Source: Streptomyces sp. ATexAB-D23 (GTDB lineage Bacteria; Actinomycetota; Actinomycetes; Streptomycetales; Streptomycetaceae). Taken from it: a stretch of 64,000 nt of DNA. The stretch is from NCBI RefSeq assembly GCF_000373645.1, contig NZ_KB892020.1, positions 437 to 64,436 on the forward strand, read 5' to 3'. The position numbers and the translations under genes are program-made. Of this stretch, positions 1 to 7,985 are shown in pieces. The notes beneath the pieces were generated by a model, which was not told where the DNA came from, did not search any database, and saw only the letters and a list, made by a program, of their open reading frames with translations. Within the stretch, counting starts at the first letter, position 1; each line of letters begins with the position of its first letter.

Positions 1-329
1 CCTCGACAGCCTTCGCCAGCACCAGCGACGTACCGATCACATCCGTACCGTGCAGATCGTCGTCCTCGACGTGAACCGCCCTGTCCGCACCCATCGACAA
101 CGCCTTGCGCAACGCGTCCTTGGCATCCTCCGGACCCACCGTCAACACGGTGACCTCCGCATCGTCCGCCGCATCCGCGATCTGCAACGCCTGCTCGACC
201 GCGTACTCGTCCAGCTCCGACAGCAGACCGTCGACATCCTCACGGTCCAACGTCAGGTCATCGGCGAAATGCCGGTCACCGGTCGCGTCGGGCACGTACT
301 TCACACAGACAACGATCCTCAAGCTCACG
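1..329 (-). CDS. etfB: Electron transfer flavoprotein subunit beta, 5' part only
   Basis: The reverse strand reads from a GTG at 329 preceded by GGAGAG. The protein begins VSLRIVVCVKYVPDA and continues through a segment ending in KALSMGADRAVHVEDDDL, which is the characteristic N-terminal half of EtfB. About 109 residues are visible and the C-terminus lies beyond the window. EtfB pairs with EtfA to carry electrons from acyl-CoA and related dehydrogenases to the respiratory chain. It is divergent from the TetR gene at 438, and the shared 108-bp gap holds a paired palindrome, so it is a likely target of that regulator (inference). Confidence 0.93.
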
Positions 330-371
330 CCGGCTCTCCCTGTACCTGGTGGTGTCCTGCGGGAATCCTAT

Positions 372-406
372 GGCACTCAGTACCCTGCGTAAAGGTACCC
401 AGTGTC
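372..406. promoter_or_regulatory. Paired palindromic operator in the etfB/TetR intergenic region
   Basis: Two 13-bp sites, GGCACTCAGTACC (372-384) and GGTACCCAGTGTC (394-406), have centres 22 bp apart, about two helical turns. Both match the pattern GG-AC-C-GT-C. Very similar paired sites recur at 1234-1269 ahead of the next gene. Both pairs flank the TetR gene, so they are its probable binding sites (inference). Confidence 0.7.
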
Positions 407-437
407 AGAGGGGCGCTTTCGGTGTTACGTTTCCGGC

Positions 438-1202
438 ATGACCGAAGACCGCGGACCGGCCAAGAAGCCCCCCATGCGTGACGTGCTCGCCGAGGCGGCC
501 TTCGGGCTCTTCATGGAGCGAGGGTTCGAGCGGACCACGGTGGACGACATCGTCGCGAGGGCGGGGGTGGGGCGGCGCTCCTTCTTCCGCTACTTCCCCT
601 CGAAGGAGGACGCGGTCTTCCCCGATCACGAGCGCTGCCTCGCGGACATGACCGCGTTCCTCGCGGACGCGGGCGACGACGACCCGGTCGCCACGGTGTG
701 CGACGCGGCGCGGCTGGTGCTGCGGATGTACGCGGAGAACCCGGAGTTCTCCGTACAGCGCTACCGGCTCACCCGGGAGGTGCCCGGCCTGCGCACCTAC
801 GAACTCTCCGTGGTGCGCCGCTACGAGCGGACCCTCGCCGGCTACCTGGAGCGCCGCTGGGCCGAGGCCCCGGACGCTCCGTCGGACGCCGCGCTGCGGG
901 CCGAGGTGATCGCGGCATCGGTCGTCGCCGCGCACAACAACGGGCTGCGGTCCTGGCTGCGTTCGGGCGGCGAGGGCGACGCGGGGGCGGAGGTGGACCG
1001 GGCGCTGGAGCTGGTGCGCGCGGTGTGGAGCGAGGCGGACATACGCCCCGTCACCCGGGCGCCACAACCCGCCCCCGTCGCCACCGCCCCGGCCCCGTCC
1101 GCCCTCGTTGGCGAGGACGAGGTGATCGTCATGGTCGCGCGCAAGGGGGCGCCGATGTGGCGCGTGGTCCAGCACATCGAGTCCGCGCTCGGCACCGCCT
1201 GA
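438..1202 (+). CDS. TetR/AcrR-family transcriptional regulator
   Basis: The protein has 254 aa from ATG 438; an in-frame GTG at 402 would lie inside the second operator site, so 438 is preferred. The N-terminal helix-turn-helix (about residues 12-60) contains GFERTTVDDIVARAGVGRRSFFRYF and then PSKEDAVF, the classic TetR recognition helix with SFFRYF. The rest is a helical ligand-binding domain with a less conserved Pro/Ala-rich stretch near the C-terminus. The gene is divergent from etfB and upstream of a DUF35 gene. Paired GGCACT-C-AGTGCC palindromes precede both, suggesting autoregulation and control of acyl-CoA or redox genes (inference). The ligand cannot be told from sequence. Confidence 0.9.
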   Translation: MTEDRGPAKKPPMRDVLAEAAFGLFMERGFERTTVDDIVARAGVGRRSFFRYFPSKEDAVFPDHERCLADMTAFLADAGDDDPVATVCDAARLVLRMYAENPEFSVQRYRLTREVPGLRTYELSVVRRYERTLAGYLERRWAEAPDAPSDAALRAEVIAASVVAAHNNGLRSWLRSGGEGDAGAEVDRALELVRAVWSEADIRPVTRAPQPAPVATAPAPSALVGEDEVIVMVARKGAPMWRVVQHIESALGTA

Positions 1203-1233
1203 CGGCCCGAGGAGAGCCACATCACCTCTTCGC

Positions 1234-1269
1234 GGCACTCAGTGCCTTTACTTCGTGGAACTAAGTGCC
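1234..1269. promoter_or_regulatory. Second paired palindromic operator, upstream of the DUF35 gene
   Basis: GGCACTCAGTGCC (1234-1246) is a perfect palindrome around one central base. GGAACTAAGTGCC (1257-1269) matches it at 11 of 13 positions, with centres 23 bp apart. This is the same architecture as the pair at 372-406 before the TetR gene. Operator calling rests on this recurrence, not on a known consensus. Confidence 0.7.
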
Positions 1270-1333
1270 ATACGGTGCCGGTGTGCCGTCGCCGAGGGTG
1301 CGGCGCGGCCGAGTCGAGCGCGGGAGGCGGAAC

Positions 1334-1735
1334 GTGTTCAGTACCGGAATCGACGTGGGGCCGCCGGCCCGTGAGGCAGTACGGCCGGACAGTCACGAGG
1401 GGCTGGTCTACCAGGTGTGCCGGTGGTGCGGCACGGCCTCGTTCCGCAAACTCCTGTGCCCCGTCTGCGCGTCGAGCGACCTCGAATCGGAGCGCAGCGA
1501 CGGATACGGCGTCGTCGTGCGTTCCAACGTCGTCAACCGCTACTCGCGGGTGATGCGCAACGAGTCCCTGGTCCGCTTCCCCGAGGGCTTCGTCTACCGG
1601 TGCCGCATCGTGGGCGCGGCCCCGCACCTCGTGAACGTCGGCGACCGGGTCCGTCCGGTCGGCGGCAGGACCTCCGAGGCCGGCGAAGTGGTGCTCGAAC
1701 TCTGCGACCCTCCCGGCTCCTCCGGCTGGTACTGA
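1334..1735 (+). CDS. Zinc-ribbon/OB-fold protein (DUF35 type)
   Basis: The start is GTG 1334, with GGGAGG just upstream; the longer frame from 1265 would begin inside the operator. The 133-aa product has a rubredoxin-like ribbon CRWCG ... CPVC followed by an OB-like beta-rich domain. This is the layout of DUF35 proteins, which often bind acyl-CoA and partner thiolase-like or hydratase-like proteins. The paired operators upstream suggest control by the neighbouring TetR protein. The catalytic partner is not in the window, so the precise role is unknown. Confidence 0.75.
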   Translation: MFSTGIDVGPPAREAVRPDSHEGLVYQVCRWCGTASFRKLLCPVCASSDLESERSDGYGVVVRSNVVNRYSRVMRNESLVRFPEGFVYRCRIVGAAPHLVNVGDRVRPVGGRTSEAGEVVLELCDPPGSSGWY

Positions 1736-1753
1736 GCGGGCGGGCCGTTTCCG

Positions 1754-1783
1754 CCGGAGGCGTGGCCGCGGTCACGCCTCCGG
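1754..1783 (+). terminator. GC-rich hairpin after the DUF35 gene
   Basis: Perfect 11-bp arms CCGGAGGCGTG (1754-1764) and CACGCCTCCGG (1773-1783) enclose an 8-nt loop, 18 bp after the stop codon. There is no T-run, as is usual for streptomycete terminators. Confidence 0.65.
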
Positions 1784-1981
1784 ATGGCGGGGCACGGCGA
1801 GGACGCCCCGGTATGCGGTTCGCCGCCGGCCGAGGTGCGCGGTCCCGTACGCCCACCCCGCGGTTGCCCGCAGGGTGCCGGGCCGCCGGGCGGCAAAGCG
1901 GACGTCCAACTGATTCATCCGATGAACTTTGCGCCCGCCCTTCTCCCGAGGGGGCGTCGCCGCTACCATCGGGACGCGAAA

Positions 1982-1995
1982 TGGGAGCGCTCCCA
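1982..1995. promoter_or_regulatory. CebR box (cellobiose/cello-oligosaccharide repressor operator)
   Basis: TGGGAGCGCTCCCA is a perfect 14-bp palindrome identical to the established Streptomyces CebR consensus. It lies 57 bp before the GH74 start. A second small palindrome, TTCATC-C-GATGAA (1914-1926), lies about 60 bp further upstream. CebR binding would couple expression of the enzyme to cello-oligosaccharides. The rest of the 1784-2052 gap shows no gene. Confidence 0.9.
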
Positions 1996-2052
1996 CATCC
2001 GTTCACCCCCTTACCGCCGTTGTCGGCGGTCCTGTTCGGAGAGGACGTTCCC

Positions 2053-4824
2053 GTGCGCTCACGCGCAAGATCCCTTGCCACTCTGGTGGCAGCACTCACG
2101 CTCACCGCCGGGCTCTTCGCCGCCGGTGCCCCGGCGTCGGCGAGAGCCGGCGATGCCACCCCCACTGCCCAGGCATCCGATGTGTCCCTCGCGGCGGACA
2201 CGTACGACTGGAAGAACGTCCGCATCGACGGCGGAGGCTTCGTCCCGGGCATCGTCTTCAACCGGTCGGAGAAGAACCTCGCCTACGCCCGCACCGACAT
2301 CGGCGGTGCCTACCGCTGGGACCAGTCCGGGAAGCGATGGACGCCGCTGCTGGACTGGGTGGACTGGGACCACTGGGGCTGGACCGGCGTGGTGAGCCTC
2401 GCCTCGGACTCCGTCGATCCGGACAATGTGTACGCCGCCGTGGGCACGTACACCAACGACTGGGACCCCACCAACGGCGCGGTGCTGCGCTCGTCGGACC
2501 GGGGCGCCAGCTGGAAGGCGAGCACGCTGCCGTTCAAGCTCGGCGGCAACATGCCGGGCCGGGGCATGGGCGAGCGGCTCGCGGTCGACCCGAACAAGAA
2601 CTCCGTGCTGTACCTCGGCGCGCCCAGCGGCAACGGTCTGTGGCGGTCCACCGACTCCGGTGCGACCTGGTCCGAGGTGACGGCCTTCCCCAACCCGGGC
2701 AACTACTCCCAGGACCCGACCGACACCAGCGGCTACGGCAACGACAACCAGGGCATCGTCTGGGTGACGTTCGACGAGCGCACCGGCAGCGCGGGCGGCG
2801 CGACGCAGGACATCTACGTCGGGGTCGCCGACAAGGACAACACCGTCTACCGCTCCACGGACGGCGGGACCACCTGGTCGCGGATCGCCGGACAGCCGAC
2901 CGGATACCTGGCGCACAAGGGCGTACTGGACTCCGAGAACGGCTACCTCTATCTGACGCTCAGCGACACCGGCGGTCCCTACGACGGCGCCAAGGGGCAG
3001 ATCTGGCGCTACACCACCGCGACGGGCGAGTGGAAGGATGTCAGCCCCGTCGCCGAGGCCGACACCTACTACGGCTTCAGTGGGCTGACCGTGGACCGGC
3101 AGCACCCGGGCACCGTGATGGCGACCGCGTACAGCTCCTGGTGGCCGGACACCCAGATCTTCCGCTCCACGGACAGCGGGGCGACCTGGACCCAGGCCTG
3201 GGACTACAGCAGTTACCCCAACCGCACCGACCGCTTCACCCAGGACGTCTCCTCGGTGCCGTGGCTGACCTGGGGTGCCAATCCCTCGCCGCCGGAGACC
3301 ACGCCCAAGCTGGGCTGGATGACCGAGGCGCTGGAGATCGACCCGTTCGACTCGGACCGGATGATGTATGGCACCGGCGCGACGGTCTACGGCACCGAGA
3401 ACCTCACGAACTGGGACGCCGGCAGCCAGTTCGAGATCACCCCGATGGTGCGGGGGATCGAGGAGACCGCCGTCAACGACCTGGCGAGCCCGCCGTCCGG
3501 GGCGCCGCTGCTCAGCGCGCTCGGTGACATCGGGGGCTTCCGGCACACCGATCTCGACGCCGTGCCGGACATGATGTTCACCTCGCCGAACCTCACCTCC
3601 ACCACCAGCATCGACTTCGCCGGGACCAGCCCGAACACGGTCGTCCGGGTCGGCAGCGCCGACGACACCCCGCACATCGGCTTCTCCACGGACAACGGCT
3701 CCAACTGGTTCCAGGGTTCCGAGCCCTCCGGGGTGACCGGCGGCGGCACGGTCGCGGCGGCGGCCGACGCCGGCGGTTTCGTATGGAGCCCGGAGGGAAC
3801 GGGCGTCCACCACACGACCGGGTACGGGAATTCGTGGACCGCGTCCACCGGCATCCCGGACGGCGCGGCGGTCGAGGCGGACCGGAAGAACCCGAAGAAG
3901 TTCTACGGGTACAAGGCCGGCACCTTCTACCTCTCGACGGACGGCGGCGCGACCTTCACGGCCAAGGCGTCGAGCGGCCTGCCCACCGAGGGCAACGTCC
4001 GCTTCCAGGCCGTGCCGGGCACCGAGGGCGATGTGTGGCTCGCGGGCGGCAGCGCGACGGGCGCGTACGGCCTGTGGCACTCCACCGACTCGGGGGCGAC
4101 CTTCACCGAGCTGACCGGCGTCGAGGAGGCGGACTCGGTCGGCTTCGGCAAGGCGGCGGCGGGGGCCTCGTACCAGACGGTCTTCGTCACCGCGAAGATC
4201 GACGGGGTGCGCGGCATCTTCCGCTCCACCGACGCGGGCGCCAACTGGACCCGGATCAACGACGACGCGCACCAGTGGGGCTGGACCGGCGCCTCGATCA
4301 CCGGTGACCCGCGCGTCTACGGCCGGGTGTACGTCTCGACCAACGGGCGCGGGATCATGTACGGCGAGTCCTCGGACAGCGACGGAGGCGGCACGGACCC
4401 CGGCACCGACCCGGGTACGGACCCCGGCACCGACCCGGGTACGGACCCCGGCACCGACCCGGGTACGGACCCCGGCACCGACCCGGGTAACCCGCCCGGT
4501 GACGCCGCCTGTTCGGTGACGTACGAGGTCACCAACGAGTGGGCCGGTGGTTTCCAGGCCGAGGTGACCCTCACCAACACCGGCGGCACGGAGCTGGACG
4601 GCTGGGAGCTGGCCTGGACGTTCCCGGACGGGCAGCGGGTCGGCCAGATGTGGAACGCGACCCCCGCACAGGACGGGACGAAGGTCACGGTCTCCAACGT
4701 CTCCTGGAACGGCAGGGTGGCGCCGGGCGCCTCGGCGGGCTTCGGCTTCACCGGCACCCTGACGGGCGGAAACACGCCACCGGACGACTTCGCCCTGGGC
4801 GACGAGGTCTGCGCCACGGGCTGA
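2053..4824 (+). CDS. Secreted GH74 xyloglucanase with C-terminal CBM2
   Basis: The start is GTG 2053 with GGAGAGG upstream; the product has 923 aa. A Sec signal peptide spans about residues 1-32, with positive charges followed by a hydrophobic core. The GH74 two-propeller catalytic domain (about 50-770) has many YRSTDGG/STDSGATW sialidase-type repeats. The two motifs that carry the catalytic aspartates in this family are RTDIGGAYRWD (D82) and LGDIGGFRHTD (D492); their 410-residue spacing agrees with Clostridium Xgh74A D70/D480. A GTDP-repeat linker (about 779-813) leads to a family 2 carbohydrate-binding module (about 818-923) that binds crystalline cellulose. The upstream CebR box indicates cellobiose-responsive control. 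Expected role: extracellular endo-cleavage of plant xyloglucan. Confidence 0.95.
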   Translation: MRSRARSLATLVAALTLTAGLFAAGAPASARAGDATPTAQASDVSLAADTYDWKNVRIDGGGFVPGIVFNRSEKNLAYARTDIGGAYRWDQSGKRWTPLLDWVDWDHWGWTGVVSLASDSVDPDNVYAAVGTYTNDWDPTNGAVLRSSDRGASWKASTLPFKLGGNMPGRGMGERLAVDPNKNSVLYLGAPSGNGLWRSTDSGATWSEVTAFPNPGNYSQDPTDTSGYGNDNQGIVWVTFDERTGSAGGATQDIYVGVADKDNTVYRSTDGGTTWSRIAGQPTGYLAHKGVLDSENGYLYLTLSDTGGPYDGAKGQIWRYTTATGEWKDVSPVAEADTYYGFSGLTVDRQHPGTVMATAYSSWWPDTQIFRSTDSGATWTQAWDYSSYPNRTDRFTQDVSSVPWLTWGANPSPPETTPKLGWMTEALEIDPFDSDRMMYGTGATVYGTENLTNWDAGSQFEITPMVRGIEETAVNDLASPPSGAPLLSALGDIGGFRHTDLDAVPDMMFTSPNLTSTTSIDFAGTSPNTVVRVGSADDTPHIGFSTDNGSNWFQGSEPSGVTGGGTVAAAADAGGFVWSPEGTGVHHTTGYGNSWTASTGIPDGAAVEADRKNPKKFYGYKAGTFYLSTDGGATFTAKASSGLPTEGNVRFQAVPGTEGDVWLAGGSATGAYGLWHSTDSGATFTELTGVEEADSVGFGKAAAGASYQTVFVTAKIDGVRGIFRSTDAGANWTRINDDAHQWGWTGASITGDPRVYGRVYVSTNGRGIMYGESSDSDGGGTDPGTDPGTDPGTDPGTDPGTDPGTDPGTDPGNPPGDAACSVTYEVTNEWAGGFQAEVTLTNTGGTELDGWELAWTFPDGQRVGQMWNATPAQDGTKVTVSNVSWNGRVAPGASAGFGFTGTLTGGNTPPDDFALGDEVCATG
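4391..4490 (+). repeat. Tandem repeat encoding the (GTDP)n interdomain linker
   Basis: About four copies of a 24-bp unit (ggtacggaccccggcaccga and similar), each encoding GTDPGTDP, join GH74 to CBM2. Such repeats tend to vary in copy number by slippage. Confidence 0.85.
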
Positions 4825-4848
4825 TACCGGGTGCGGTGGCCTTCGGGT

Positions 4849-4882
4849 GAGGGGCGGGCCGGGCGAGGCCGGCCCGCCCCTC
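4849..4882 (+). terminator. Terminator hairpin after the GH74 gene
   Basis: Perfect 12-bp arms GAGGGGCGGGCC (4849-4860) and GGCCCGCCCCTC (4871-4882) enclose a 10-nt loop, 25 bp after the stop. Confidence 0.75.
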
Positions 4883-4931
4883 GACACGCTCTTACTGGCC
4901 CTGTACAGGTTCGTCGGCCATACTGCCCGCC

Positions 4932-5522
4932 GTGGAGCAGCGCATAGATCCGAACACTCAGCCCGCGTACGCCGCAGGGACCGACCCGGCGTACATCCCC
5001 GGTCTCACGGCCCCCCGACCCGCCGCGACGGCGGAGAAGGAGGAGCCGGAGAGCACCGGGGAGCCCGCAGCCGCCGACGCCGTCACGGAGCCGGCGCCCG
5101 ACGACGCGAAGCCCGACGACGGGCCGGCGGCGGACGACGAGAAGGCCGGGGAGACAGCGACGGCCGACGCCGGCGAGGAGGCCGCTAGGGACGAGGCCGG
5201 CGAGGCGGCCGGGAACGACGAGGACGGCGAAGAGGCCGACGGCGGGCCCTCGTTCGAGGTGAGCGACCGGCGCGGCTCGATCTCCGCGGGCCGCGCCGGC
5301 GTCCGGTTCACGCTCGACGACCAGCAGGCCGACTTCGGCTGGGACGAGATCGGCGCGGTCGAGCTGAAGCCGGCCCGTTTCGGCCGCCGGTTCACCGTCA
5401 CCGTCCACCTGTCGACCAAGCGCTGGTTCAACGCGGAGGTCGAGGCGGAGTCCCGCGGCAGCCTCAAGGAGTGGACGGAGGGCTTCGACGCGGTCCTGGA
5501 CGCCTACTTCGAGGAGTCCTGA
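4932..5522 (+). CDS. Conserved-looking hypothetical protein with acidic Ala/Glu-rich N-terminal half
   Basis: GTG start at 4932, 196 aa. Residues 1-100 are low-complexity and strongly acidic (runs of A, E, D, G, P), probably disordered. Residues about 105-196 form a folded, beta-rich module from FEVSDRRGSISAGRAG to the C-terminal helix EWTEGFDAVLDAYFEES, with codon bias typical of a real gene. I do not recognise a named family. No signal peptide or membrane segment is seen. It lies between a terminator and the convergent SIS gene, so it is probably monocistronic. Confidence 0.7.
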   Translation: MEQRIDPNTQPAYAAGTDPAYIPGLTAPRPAATAEKEEPESTGEPAAADAVTEPAPDDAKPDDGPAADDEKAGETATADAGEEAARDEAGEAAGNDEDGEEADGGPSFEVSDRRGSISAGRAGVRFTLDDQQADFGWDEIGAVELKPARFGRRFTVTVHLSTKRWFNAEVEAESRGSLKEWTEGFDAVLDAYFEES

Positions 5523-5741
5523 CCCGGGCTCGGGCCATGGCCTGACCCGGCCCGCGCGGCGCCACCAGCAGGTGCGGCCACGCGGACGCCCCGAGCGCCG
5601 CGTCGGCCGCGGGCGAACCCCCGTACCGGAAGCGGTCCGAGGCGGCGACGGGCCCCTCCCCGGGCAGCCCGGGGCGGTGCCCGGCGTCGGCGCGGACAGG
5701 CGGGCGGTGCGTTCCACGAGGTTCGCGCCGCCGATTGCCGC

Positions 5742-6626
5742 TCAGGCGTCCGCGAGGACCACCGAGCGGGTCAGGTGGCGCGGGCTGTCCGGGTCGAGGC
5801 CGCGGGCGGTGGCGCGGGCGACGGCCAGGCGCTGGACGCGGACCAGGTCGGCCAGCGGGTCCAGGTCGCTCTCCACCCAGCGGGCGCCGGTCTCCAGGAG
5901 CTGCTCGCGCAGGCCGTCGGGGGCGGCGCCGAACATCCAGGTGGCGGTGGAGTCGGTGGCGATGGAGATGGGGCCGTGGCGGTACTCCATCGCGGCGTAC
6001 GACTCGGTCCAGGAGAGCGAGGCCTCCTTCATCTTCAGCGCCGCCTCGTTGGCGAGGCCGGCCGTCCAGCCGCTCCCGAGGAAGGTGAACTGGGTGCAGT
6101 CCACCAGGCCCTCCGGCAGCGGTTCGGCGAGTGCCCTCTCCGCGTCGCCGGCCACCGCGTCGGTGTGCAGGCCGAGGTGGGCGCGCAGCAGCGTGAGCAG
6201 CGTGGTGGCGAACCGGGTCTGCACGACGGACTGTTCGTCGGCGAAGTCGAGGACGACGACCGCGTCCGCGACGGTCATCACCGGGGTCCCGGGGTCGGCC
6301 GTGATGGCCACCGTGGGCGTGGTCCCGCGCAGCCGGCCGAGGAGTTCGAGCACCTCGGTCGTGGTGCCGGAACGGGTGAGCGCCACGACCCGGTCGTAGC
6401 GGCGGCGGGTGGGGAACTCCGAGGCCGCGAAGGCATCGGTCTCGCCCTGCCCGGACTCCTCACGGAGCGCGGCGTATGCCTGAGCCATGTAGAACGAGGT
6501 GCCGCAGCCGACCACGGCGACGCGCTCGCCGGGCGCGGGCAGCACGGCCGCGTGACTCGGGGCCAGCTCCGCGGCGCGGCGCCAGCACTCCGGCTGACTG
6601 GCGATCTCGATCTCGACAAATGACAC
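5742..6626 (-). CDS. SIS-domain sugar isomerase (AgaS/GlmS-like)
   Basis: ATG 6626, 294 aa. Two SIS domains are visible. The first contains VVGCGTSFYMAQAYAALRE and ALTRSGTTTEVLELL; the second contains LGSGWTAGLANEAALKMKE followed by AAMEYRHGP, a signature of GlmS/AgaS-type phosphosugar isomerases. There is no glutaminase domain, so a deaminating isomerase or aldose-ketose isomerase acting on an amino-sugar or related phosphate is likely. It is divergent from a DeoR regulator, the usual arrangement in amino-sugar catabolic loci. The exact substrate is undetermined. Confidence 0.85.
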   Translation of the reverse strand: MSFVEIEIASQPECWRRAAELAPSHAAVLPAPGERVAVVGCGTSFYMAQAYAALREESGQGETDAFAASEFPTRRRYDRVVALTRSGTTTEVLELLGRLRGTTPTVAITADPGTPVMTVADAVVVLDFADEQSVVQTRFATTLLTLLRAHLGLHTDAVAGDAERALAEPLPEGLVDCTQFTFLGSGWTAGLANEAALKMKEASLSWTESYAAMEYRHGPISIATDSTATWMFGAAPDGLREQLLETGARWVESDLDPLADLVRVQRLAVARATARGLDPDSPRHLTRSVVLADA

Positions 6627-6812
6627 TTTTGCACTCCGTACTGGTGATGGGATGCTCGTTTACGCACGCTACCCGCGATGAGCGAGCATTATCAAGCATC
6701 CTCTTTGCAGAGGACTTGACTCGCCTGAGCCTTGTGCGACGCTTGCGCCCTGTCCGGTGATCGCGCCCAAGGGGATGGGCGCACGCAGCCCGGGTCTGTG
6801 AGGAGAAGTCTC
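6627..6812. promoter_or_regulatory. Divergent promoter region between SIS and DeoR genes, with candidate operators
   Basis: ATGCTCG (6652-6658) and CGAGCAT (6683-6689) form an inverted repeat, followed directly by ATCAAGCATC (6691-6700). The region is AT-richer than its surroundings and is the natural place for DeoR autoregulation. No published consensus was matched. Confidence 0.4.
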
Positions 6813-7613
6813 TTGTCCAGGGATTCCCGGTGGAACGCACTGCTGGAACTCGTCGGTAAGAACGGCCGGGTGGACGTCGAGGACGCCGCGAAGACGCTGG
6901 ACGTCTCGGCGGCGACGATCCGGCGGGACCTGGACCAGCTCGCCGAGCAGCAACTGCTCACCCGGACCAGGGGCGGCGCGGTCGCCCATGGCGTCAGTTA
7001 CGAGCTGGCCCTGCGGTACAAGACCGGCCGCAACGCCCCCGAGAAGCAGGCCATCGGCCGTGCCGTCGCCGAACTGGTCGCGGTCGGCGAGGTGGTCGGG
7101 CTCACCGGCGGCACCACCATCACCGAGGTCGCCCGATCGCTCGCCGTCCGCTCGGACCTGGTGGGCGAGGGCGCGGGCGGAGCGGCCGGGCAGCCGACGC
7201 TGACGGTCGTGACCAACGCCCTCAACATCGCCAACGAGCTGGTGATCCGGCCGCAGATCAAGATGGTGGTCACCGGCGGCGTCGCCAGGCCCCAGTCGTA
7301 CGAGCTGACCGGCCCGCTGGCCAGCGGGGTGCTGGGCGAGATCACGCTGGACGTGGCCGTCCTCGGCGTCAACGCCATCGACACCGAGCGCGGCGCCTAC
7401 GTGCACCACGAGGGCGAGGCCAGCATCAACCGCCTGCTCGCCCAGCAGGCCCAGCGCGTGGTGGTCGCGGCCGACTCGTCGAAGATCGGCAAGCGGGCGT
7501 TCGCCCGGGTCTGCGATCTCTCCCTGGTCGACTTCCTGGTCACCGACCGGGGCATCACGCCCGAGGCCTCCGCCCGCTTCACGGAGGCCGGCGTCACGGT
7601 CGTCGCCGTCTGA
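6813..7613 (+). CDS. DeoR/GlpR-family transcriptional regulator
   Basis: The start is taken as TTG 6813, preceded by AGGAGAAG at 6801; an upstream in-frame start at 6732 has no ribosome site. The 266-aa product begins LSRDSRWNALLELVGKNGRVDVEDAA. Its winged HTH (about residues 6-58) includes DVSAATIRRDLDQLAEQQLLTRTRGGA, the DeoR signature. A C-terminal sugar-phosphate sensor domain resembles the ribose-5-phosphate isomerase fold (GLTGGTTITEVAR, VADSSKIGKRAFARV). It probably represses the divergent SIS gene and perhaps the Gfo/Idh gene downstream, responding to a sugar phosphate. Confidence 0.92.
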   Translation: MSRDSRWNALLELVGKNGRVDVEDAAKTLDVSAATIRRDLDQLAEQQLLTRTRGGAVAHGVSYELALRYKTGRNAPEKQAIGRAVAELVAVGEVVGLTGGTTITEVARSLAVRSDLVGEGAGGAAGQPTLTVVTNALNIANELVIRPQIKMVVTGGVARPQSYELTGPLASGVLGEITLDVAVLGVNAIDTERGAYVHHEGEASINRLLAQQAQRVVVAADSSKIGKRAFARVCDLSLVDFLVTDRGITPEASARFTEAGVTVVAV

Positions 7614-7631
7614 GCCCGCCCGCGCCATCCC

Positions 7632-7671
7632 ACGGCGGGCCGCCGCGCATCCGTGTGCGGCGGCCCGCCGT
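7632..7671 (+). terminator. Strong terminator hairpin after the DeoR gene
   Basis: Perfect 15-bp arms ACGGCGGGCCGCCGC (7632-7646) and GCGGCGGCCCGCCGT (7657-7671) enclose a 10-nt loop. Confidence 0.8.
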
Positions 7672-7985
7672 CCGCTGTGTGCCCCTCCTGCCCGGCGTGC
7701 TGGATCATGCGCGATGCGCCCAACGGCACTGCCTGAAAATGTTTGTTGCATCCGTGAAATGAACAACTATTGCCATCGGGGCGCGCGGTCGTGAACTATG
7801 TGCCTGTCGTCGCGAAGGGCCGTGGCCGCACCTTCCGACGTGCGCGCCGCCCTCCACGTCCGCGGGACGTTCTCTCGCTCCACCGGCCCCGGAGGTACCT
7901 GTGACGATGGCAAAGCGAGTTCGAGGCCCCGCTCACCGGTAAGCGGTCTCCGCCCGCACGACCCGCACCAACAGAAGGGACTACC
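7672..7985 (+). promoter_or_regulatory. 314-bp non-coding leader before the Gfo/Idh gene
   Basis: No convincing gene is present. An AT-rich patch at 7735-7780 contains GTTTGTTGC and, facing it, GAACAAC about 20 bp away. This is an imperfect inverted repeat that could be a sugar-regulator operator, and the DeoR protein is the nearest candidate. The rest is GC-rich leader. Confidence 0.35.

Noticed and set aside
402..437. Upstream GTG start for the TetR gene
   Set aside because: It falls within the second operator palindrome and has no ribosome site.
2059..4887. Reverse-strand 942-codon frame opposite the GH74 gene
   Set aside because: Shadow of a convincing forward gene; its product is Arg/Gly/Val-rich with no domain.
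5523..5741. Possible gene remnant downstream of the SIS gene
   Set aside because: One reverse frame reads somewhat gene-like (DRFRYGGSPAADAALGASAW), but it lacks a start and breaks frame; not enough to call a pseudogene.
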